In this document: positions 58,879 through 64,000 of the stretch, one piece after another
Numbering within the stretch: position 1 is the first letter of the stretch
Layout: every line of letters begins with the position of its first letter
Assembly: GCA_964468045.1 (NCBI GenBank)
Contig: CAYXTO010000017.1
Location: forward strand, 14,630 to 78,629
Source: JAWKXU01 sp964468045
GTDB lineage: Bacteria > Pseudomonadota > Alphaproteobacteria > Sphingomonadales > Sphingomonadaceae
DNA length: 64,000 nucleotides
Direction: 5' to 3'
Program-made: the position numbers and the translations under genes
The notes under the pieces: generated by a model
The model's input: the letters and a program-made list of their open reading frames with translations, nothing else
Databases searched by the model: none
What the model was told of the DNA's origin: nothing

Positions 58879-59816
58879 CGCGGATGAACGCTGCGTCGCG
58901 CCGGCCGGGCCAGCGCCCGCTTGCGCAGCCACACGATGGACCAGTCGCCCTTGCTCATCCGGGCCGTGGAGCGGAACCCGGCAAGGCGGCAGGCCCGCAG
59001 CACGGCCTCCTCCTGCGTTCCCAGCAGTCCGGAGAGAAGAAGGTGCCCGCCAGGCAACACGGCTTTCCCGAAATCCGGTGCCAGCTCGACCAAAGGGCCC
59101 GCGAGGATGTTGGCGATCAGCAGATCGTAGGGCGCGCGCGCCTGAAGCAGAGGATGGGCCATGCCGTCGGCCACCAGCATGGTCAGCTGGCCCGGCCCGG
59201 CACCCATCGGCACGGCGTTTGCCGCCGCGTTGCTTTCCACCACATCGACGCAGACAGGATCGACATCGCTTGCGGTGACGAGCGCGTATGGCCACAGTGC
59301 CCGCGCGGCGAAGGCGAGCAATCCGGTTCCGGTGCCGATATCCGCGACGTTGCGAGCGGTCACCCCGCTGGCCTTCATCGCGTCGAGCATGGCGAGGCAG
59401 CCGGCCGTGGTTTCATGCTGGCCCGTGCCGAAAGCCCGGCTGGCGGGAATGGTGAAATCGACGACGCCGGGCTCCTCCCTTGCCGGATGCTCGGGGGTGT
59501 GAACATGGAAGCGCCCTGCCACGATCGGCCGGGCATCCTGCTGGCTCAGTGTCACCCAATCCTGCTCGGGCAGTTTTTCCGATGTGATCTTGGGCGGCTC
59601 CCCGGCAAAGAGCGCAAGGAACGCCGATTTGTCCGCCCTGGTGGGCCGCCGGGGCAGCCATGCTTCCAGCTGCCATTCCTCGGGCCGGTCCTTGGCGACC
59701 TCGCATCCGGACAGCACGATGGCGTGGTCCCAGTCCAGCGATTCCTCATGCGCGAGCAGCGCATCCTGCACGGCCTGGCGCGATGCAAGCGCGGCAATCT
59801 TCCATGATTGAGTCAT
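58860..59816 (-). CDS. prmA: ribosomal protein L11 methyltransferase (PrmA)
   Basis: PrmA trimethylates lysines and the N-terminus of L11. The 318-residue product has an N-terminal substrate-recognition domain and a methyltransferase domain with motif I DIGTGTGLLAFAA, FGTGQHETT (the PrmA signature upstream of it) and NILAGPLVELA. ATG 59816 is used. The gene is followed by, and overlaps, the DUF2459 gene and diverges from sdhC. Confidence 0.93.
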   Translation of the reverse strand: MTQSWKIAALASRQAVQDALLAHEESLDWDHAIVLSGCEVAKDRPEEWQLEAWLPRRPTRADKSAFLALFAGEPPKITSEKLPEQDWVTLSQQDARPIVAGRFHVHTPEHPAREEPGVVDFTIPASRAFGTGQHETTAGCLAMLDAMKASGVTARNVADIGTGTGLLAFAARALWPYALVTASDVDPVCVDVVESNAAANAVPMGAGPGQLTMLVADGMAHPLLQARAPYDLLIANILAGPLVELAPDFGKAVLPGGHLLLSGLLGTQEEAVLRACRLAGFRSTARMSKGDWSIVWLRKRALARPARRSVHPRWLPDF

Positions 59817-59961
59817 ACAAGCATTCCCTAGCGCCGCTTTGCGATGACGGAAACTGCCATTGCACGGCTTGCCTTGGCTGGCCTTTTCATTATGGGGGAT
59901 CGCAATCCGCACCTTGTCGCGGCGCAACACCGCAACATGCATACGCAACAGGAAGGCCCGC

Positions 59962-60342
59962 ATGGCAAACCGTCCGCTGTCACCGCATCTGCAAATCTGG
60001 CGCTGGGGGCCCGCCATGCTGGTGTCCATCCTTCACCGTGTCACGGGTGACGGAATGGCCCTCGTCGGGCTGTTCGTGCTGCTCTGGTGGCTGGGCGCGC
60101 TCGCCGCCGGCCCTGAATATTACACGACATTCTCCGATCTGATGACCTCGCCCATCGGCTACATTGTGCTGGTGGGCCTGAGCTGGGCCTTCTTCACCCA
60201 CCTGATGTCGGGGCTGCGTCACTTCGTGCTGGATATCGGCGCCGGCTATGAGCTGAACCGCAACAAGCTGTGGTCGGTGCTGTCGCCGCTGATCGCCATT
60301 TTCCTGACTGTCGCCTTCTGGGCGCTGATCCTGCTTCGCTGA
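59962..60342 (+). CDS. sdhC: succinate dehydrogenase cytochrome b556 subunit (SdhC)
   Basis: SdhC is one of two membrane anchors of complex II and contributes to quinone and heme b binding. The 126-residue product has RPLSPHLQIWR, SILHRVTGDGMALVG and HLMSGLRHFVLDIG (heme-ligand His region), with three membrane helices. AGGAAGG precedes ATG 59962; the frame upstream is not conserved. Confidence 0.93.
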   Translation: MANRPLSPHLQIWRWGPAMLVSILHRVTGDGMALVGLFVLLWWLGALAAGPEYYTTFSDLMTSPIGYIVLVGLSWAFFTHLMSGLRHFVLDIGAGYELNRNKLWSVLSPLIAIFLTVAFWALILLR

Positions 60343-60353
60343 GGCCAAGAACC

Positions 60354-60737
60354 ATGGGTAACGGAACTTCCATCGGACGCGTGCGGGGCTTGGGCTCCGC
60401 GCATAGCGGCGCGCATCACTGGCTGCTGCAGCGCTTCACCGCCATCGGCAACCTGCTGCTCATGGCCTGGCTGATCGGTTCGATCCTGCTGCTGCCGGAT
60501 CTCGGCTACGACACGATGAGCGCGTATATTTCCGCGCCGGTCCCGGCCACGGCCATGGCGCTGCTGATCATCAGCACGTTCTGGCACGCCCGGCTGGGCC
60601 TGCAGGTCATGATCGAGGATTATGTCCACGATCACGGCAACAAGTTCGCCGTGATTGCCGCGCTCAATCTTGCCGCTTTCGCCGGGGTCGCCTTCGGCCT
60701 GTTCTGCATCGCCCGCCTTGCGCTGGGAGGCGCCTGA
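60354..60737 (+). CDS. sdhD: succinate dehydrogenase membrane anchor (SdhD)
   Basis: The 127-residue second anchor has GSAHSGAHHWLLQRFTAIGN, three hydrophobic helices and FWHARLGLQVMIEDYVHD, which carries the second heme-ligand histidine and the quinone-site Asp-Tyr pair. It starts 11 nt after sdhC; its stop is one base before the sdhA start. Confidence 0.93.
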   Translation: MGNGTSIGRVRGLGSAHSGAHHWLLQRFTAIGNLLLMAWLIGSILLLPDLGYDTMSAYISAPVPATAMALLIISTFWHARLGLQVMIEDYVHDHGNKFAVIAALNLAAFAGVAFGLFCIARLALGGA

Positions 60738-60738
60738 G

Positions 60739-62559
60739 ATGGCCACCGCTTCCACCCAGTCCGCTTACAAGATCATCGACCATACCTATGACACCGTGGT
60801 CGTGGGCGCGGGCGGCTCAGGCCTGCGCGCCACCATGGGCAGCGCCGAGGCCGGCCTCAAGACGGCTTGCATCACCAAGGTGTTCCCGACCCGCAGCCAC
60901 ACCGTGGCCGCGCAGGGCGGCATCGCCGCCTCGCTGTGCAACAACACGCCCGATCACTGGACTTGGCACATGTTCGATACCGTGAAGGGGTCGGACTGGC
61001 TGGGCGACCAGGATGCGATCGAATATATGGTGCGCGAAGCGCCCGCCGCCGTGTACGAGCTGGAACATGCCGGCGTGCCGTTCAGCCGCAACCAGGACGG
61101 CACGATCTACCAGCGGCCGTTCGGCGGCCATATGCAGAACATGGGCGAAGGCCCGCCGGTGCAGCGCACCTGTGCGGCCGCCGACCGCACCGGCCACGCC
61201 ATGCTGCACGCGCTGTACCAGCAGAGCCTGAAGTACGACGCCGACTTCTTCATCGAATATTTCGCCATCGACCTGATCATGGACAATGGCAAATGCGTTG
61301 GCGTGATCGCGCTGTGCCTCGATGACGGCTCGATCCACCGCTTCCGCGCCCATGCGGTGGTGCTGGCCACCGGCGGCTACGGCCGTTGCTACTTCACCGC
61401 TACTTCCGCCCATACCTGCACCGGCGACGGCGGCGGCATGGTGCTGCGCGCTGGTCTGCCGCTGCAGGACATGGAATTCGTGCAGTTCCACCCGACCGGG
61501 ATCTACGGCGCCGGCGTGCTGATCACCGAAGGCGCGCGCGGGGAAGGCGGCTATCTGACCAATTCCGAAGGCGAGCGCTTCATGGAGCGGTATGCGCCGT
61601 CCGCGAAGGATCTGGCCAGCCGCGACGTCGTGTCGCGGTCGATGGCCATGGAAATCCGCGAAGGCCGTGGCGTCGGCCCCAACAAGGATCACATCTTCCT
61701 CCACCTCGATCATATCGATCCGAAGGTTCTGGCCGAGCGCCTGCCGGGCATCACCGAAAGCGGCAAGATCTTTGCCGGTGTCGACCTGACTCGCCAGCCG
61801 CTCCCCGTCGTGCCGACCGTGCACTACAACATGGGCGGCATCCCGACCAATTATCACGGCGAAGTCGTGACGATCGGCGCAGATGGCGATCCCGAAACCG
61901 TCGTGCCGGGCCTGTTCGCCGTGGGCGAAGCGGCCTGCGTCTCGGTCCACGGCGCGAACCGTCTCGGCTCCAACTCGCTGATCGACCTCGTGGTGTTCGG
62001 CCGCGCCGCCGGCCACCGCCTCAAGGAACTGGTCAAGCCCGACGACAAGCATGACGAGCTGCCGAAGGACAGTGCCGATCTGGCCCTGACCCGCCTCGAT
62101 CACTTCCGCCATGCCAGCGGCGGTTCGCCGACCGCGGAGGTTCGCATGGAGATGCAGCGGGCAATGAGCCAGCATGCCGCCGTGTTCCGCACGGACGAGC
62201 TGATGGCCGAAGGCAAGGTGAAGCTCGCCAGGACTTACGAGCGGATGCAGGACATCCATGTCAGCGACCGGTCGCTAATCTGGAACAGCGACCTGGTCGA
62301 GACTCTGGAGCTCGACAACCTGATCTCGCAGGCTTCCGTCACCCTGCACGGCGCCCACAACCGCAAGGAAAGCCGAGGCGCCCATGCGCATGAGGATTTC
62401 CCGGACCGCAACGATGCCGAGTGGATGAAACACACCGCCGCATGGTTCGAAGGCTGGGGCGGCAAGGGTGGCGCGATCCGGATCGACTATCGTCCGGTCC
62501 ACGAATATACGCTCACCGACGACGTCGAATATATCAAGCCGAAGAAACGCGTTTACTGA
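60739..62559 (+). CDS. sdhA: succinate dehydrogenase flavoprotein subunit (SdhA)
   Basis: SdhA oxidises succinate to fumarate in the TCA cycle. The 606-residue flavoprotein has the FAD loop VVGAGGSGLRATMG, the covalent-FAD histidine in RSHTVAAQGGIAA, QFHPTGIYGAG, TEGARGEGGYL and the catalytic arginine region VHGANRLGSNSL. The operon is sdhC-sdhD-sdhA and ends at a terminator; sdhB, usually next, is absent from the window. Confidence 0.96.
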   Translation: MATASTQSAYKIIDHTYDTVVVGAGGSGLRATMGSAEAGLKTACITKVFPTRSHTVAAQGGIAASLCNNTPDHWTWHMFDTVKGSDWLGDQDAIEYMVREAPAAVYELEHAGVPFSRNQDGTIYQRPFGGHMQNMGEGPPVQRTCAAADRTGHAMLHALYQQSLKYDADFFIEYFAIDLIMDNGKCVGVIALCLDDGSIHRFRAHAVVLATGGYGRCYFTATSAHTCTGDGGGMVLRAGLPLQDMEFVQFHPTGIYGAGVLITEGARGEGGYLTNSEGERFMERYAPSAKDLASRDVVSRSMAMEIREGRGVGPNKDHIFLHLDHIDPKVLAERLPGITESGKIFAGVDLTRQPLPVVPTVHYNMGGIPTNYHGEVVTIGADGDPETVVPGLFAVGEAACVSVHGANRLGSNSLIDLVVFGRAAGHRLKELVKPDDKHDELPKDSADLALTRLDHFRHASGGSPTAEVRMEMQRAMSQHAAVFRTDELMAEGKVKLARTYERMQDIHVSDRSLIWNSDLVETLELDNLISQASVTLHGAHNRKESRGAHAHEDFPDRNDAEWMKHTAAWFEGWGGKGGAIRIDYRPVHEYTLTDDVEYIKPKKRVY

Positions 62560-62586
62560 GGCGTTTCTTAATTCGGGAATTCAGAG

Positions 62587-62613
62587 AGGCCGGGGCGAGA
62601 GCTCCGGCCTTTT
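62587..62613 (+). terminator. Rho-independent terminator after sdhA
   Basis: AGGCCGGGGC (62587-62596) pairs with GCTCCGGCCT (62601-62610; one mismatch, GAGA loop) and continues into TTT. Confidence 0.75.
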
Positions 62614-62646
62614 CCGTTGGTCCGTCAGAGCGAAAATTCTGCCCCA

Positions 62647-63105
62647 TCACGCGTTCTGCGCATCGAGCAGGAGCTGAAAGTCGGGCACTCTGAACGTGCC
62701 GATGGGATTGAACGTATCGTCCAGCATTTCGAACAGGTCCGCGTTCTCGCCGCGCACGCTGTAGAACAGGACGCAGCCGGCAGGCCCGCCGCCTTCGCTA
62801 TGAACGTCACCCGTTACTTCGGCCACCGAATAACGGCCCACCGGGCGCGACTCCCTGGTGGAACCGCCCGGTTCGTAGATCACATGGTCACCCTCGATCA
62901 CGAAGGTGCAGGTGCGGGCGAGGTGGCGATGGTACAGCACCTTGGTATCGGGTTCGAACTTGGCGAGGAAATCGACCGTGTTCGACTTCTGGTCGACATC
63001 CAGGATAGATATGACAAAGCCGGTCATGTCCCCAAGCTGGCGCCAGGCGATGTTCCGGTCATCGAAGATATGACAAAAATTGTCGTTCTGGGATTTGTTC
63101 AACAT
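62647..63105 (-). CDS. cupin-domain protein (acetophenone-dioxygenase-like)
   Basis: This 152-residue single cupin has metal-binding candidates in YHRHLARTCTFVIEGDH (His, His, Glu) and a second motif VHSEGGGPAGCVLFY. It resembles ChrR-like or 2,4'-dihydroxyacetophenone dioxygenase cupins. GGAGG lies seven bases before ATG 63105. It follows an SDR gene on the same strand after 41 nt, likely a small catabolic operon. The substrate is unknown. Confidence 0.8.
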   Translation of the reverse strand: MLNKSQNDNFCHIFDDRNIAWRQLGDMTGFVISILDVDQKSNTVDFLAKFEPDTKVLYHRHLARTCTFVIEGDHVIYEPGGSTRESRPVGRYSVAEVTGDVHSEGGGPAGCVLFYSVRGENADLFEMLDDTFNPIGTFRVPDFQLLLDAQNA

Positions 63106-63146
63106 TGGCGTTCCTCCCATTTGGGGGTTCTTTTTTGCTTGTGGGA

Positions 63147-63917
63147 TCAGAAGCTTGCGCGCTGCGTCAAGCAGCCATCGACGACGAGATTGGCACCCGT
63201 GGTGAAGGAGGATCGCGGGCTGCTGAGGAAGACCACGGCAGCGGCGATTTCCTCCGGCGTTCCCATCCGCCCGGTCGGATTGGCCTTGATCATGTTGTCG
63301 AAATGCTCCGGCGTCTCCTGCCTTATGCGTTCCCAGACCCCGTCTTCGAAATAGATGCTGCCCGGGGACAGCACGTTGCAGCGGATCTTCTTGCCGGCGT
63401 TGACCCGCGCCACACCCTTTGCATAGTTGATCAGGCCTGCCTTTATCGCGCTGTAAGGGCTGGGCTTGTAGGGTTCGGCGGCCACGATCGACGAGATGAT
63501 CGTGAAAGCGGCATCGCCTGACTGCGCGGCCGCCTTTCCGAGATGAGGCTGGGCGGCATTGAACAGGCGCCAGGCGCCCAGCATGTCGATCTCGAACATG
63601 CTGCGCCAGGCATCCTCGTCATCGACCCGGGGCAGCGCGCTGGCATTGGAGACCAGTATGTCGATGCCGCCGAGGGCGTTCGCCGCGCCAGCCACGAAGC
63701 TGTCGATGGCCCGGTCATCGGAGATATCCACCGATTGCCCCCAGGCCTTGACGCCTTTCGCCGTGAGCGCCGCCACTGTCACATCGATGTCGGCTTGAGT
63801 GCGGGCGCATACCGCGACATGGGCGCCTTCGTCGGCAAAACACTCCGCGATCGCTCTGCCGATCCCGCGAGTGCCTCCACTCACGACCGCTACCTTGCCT
63901 TTCAACTCAAGATCCAT
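63147..63917 (-). CDS. SDR-family oxidoreductase
   Basis: This 256-residue classical SDR has SGGTRGIGRAIA (cofactor loop), CARTQAD (Arg after strand 2, favouring NADP+), VSNASALP in place of NNAG, and the active site IISSIVAAEPYKPSPYSAIK (Ser, Tyr, Lys). CLTQRASF ends the protein. ATG 63917 is used; the frame continues to 63971. It leads the SDR-cupin pair. Confidence 0.87.
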   Translation of the reverse strand: MDLELKGKVAVVSGGTRGIGRAIAECFADEGAHVAVCARTQADIDVTVAALTAKGVKAWGQSVDISDDRAIDSFVAGAANALGGIDILVSNASALPRVDDEDAWRSMFEIDMLGAWRLFNAAQPHLGKAAAQSGDAAFTIISSIVAAEPYKPSPYSAIKAGLINYAKGVARVNAGKKIRCNVLSPGSIYFEDGVWERIRQETPEHFDNMIKANPTGRMGTPEEIAAAVVFLSSPRSSFTTGANLVVDGCLTQRASF

Positions 63918-63990
63918 GCCGCTCTTCTTTCTTGTTTTACGGGGGCTGTTTCCCGTCAGCACCGATGGCACAGATTTGAGGTTGTGAAGT

Positions 63991-63997
63991 AAGGAGG
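63991..63997 (+). promoter_or_regulatory. possible ribosome-binding site for a gene beyond the window
   Basis: AAGGAGG, a perfect Shine-Dalgarno, ends three bases before the window edge on the plus strand, divergent from the SDR. A start codon would be expected within about 10 nt beyond the window. Confidence 0.4.
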
Positions 63998-64000
63998 ATT

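Noticed and set aside
60817..62259. 480-codon minus-strand frame antisense to sdhA
   Set aside because: Shadow of the sdhA codon pattern; no start signal or family resemblance.

Overview
This 64-kb window is a GC-rich chromosomal segment of an alphaproteobacterium, most likely of the order Sphingomonadales (Novosphingobium/Sphingobium/Erythrobacter type). The evidence is the gene order and protein style: an F0-only ATP synthase operon (atpI-B-E-F'-F), rpsA preceded by aroA and cmk, a TIGR02300 acidic zinc-ribbon protein next to tRNA-Ala(GGC) and ffh, rpsP with a long acidic tail, an sdhC-D-A operon, and dispersed palindromic repeats of the CGTCATCCCAGC type. I saw no phage, no complete insertion sequence and no CRISPR array. 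Most of the window is core genome with small accessory modules set between core genes.

Layout. 1-2.9 kb: F0 ATP synthase operon. 3-5.5 kb: an orphan small gene and rpsA. 5.9-8.5 kb: a sulfide/persulfide module (metallo-beta-lactamase dioxygenase diverging from a BigR-type regulator, rhodanese-DUF2892, TauE/SafE exporter) placed between rpsA and its usual neighbour cmk. 8.6-11.3 kb (minus): aroA, a small membrane protein, a DUF6869-like protein and cmk, joined by 4-nt overlaps. 11.4-16.8 kb: TIGR02300 protein, tRNA-Ala, ffh, rpsP, rimM, a VapBC pair, trmD, rplS. 16.8-21.5 kb: asd, EmrAB-type efflux pump, alpha/beta hydrolase. 21.5-22.8 kb (minus): rpsF-rpsR-rplI. 23.5-25.8 kb: a Slam-type outer-membrane translocator with its probable surface lipoprotein. 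26-28.1 kb: two tiny overlapping genes and a MurC/Mpl-like ligase. 28.1-32 kb: LD-carboxypeptidase, fabD, fabG, dnaN. 32.1-34.3 kb (minus): ferredoxin-NADP reductase and a PHA-depolymerase-like hydrolase. 34.6-39.6 kb: two tandem PAS-GGDEF-EAL-PilZ cyclic-di-GMP proteins. 39.6-41.4 kb: lepA. 42-44.1 kb: a siderophore-type TonB receptor. 44.7-49.7 kb: OmpA-like protein, fucosyltransferase-like orphan, SDR, epoxide-hydrolase-like protein, bamD. 49.7-53.6 kb: acyl-CoA synthetase, alpha-methylacyl-CoA racemase, ferritin-like diiron protein, SnoaL-like protein. 53.7-57.4 kb: recN, ligA. 57.4-64 kb: GST, DUF2459 protein, prmA, sdhCDA, cupin, SDR.

How the genes work together. The sulfide module reads as a self-contained detoxification unit: persulfide oxidation, sulfur transfer and sulfite export under a two-cysteine ArsR repressor with palindromes in the divergent promoter. 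The Slam/lipoprotein pair is a dedicated secretion unit. The divergent acyl-CoA synthetase/racemase pair suggests branched-chain or sterol side-chain acyl-CoA handling. The most useful unexplained observations are a two-copy ~104-nt repeat with compensatory stem changes that supplies stop codons, a two-copy hairpin-plus-T6 element flanking the fucosyltransferase-like gene, a REP pair that provides the rimM ribosome-binding site, and several core operons interrupted by accessory genes.
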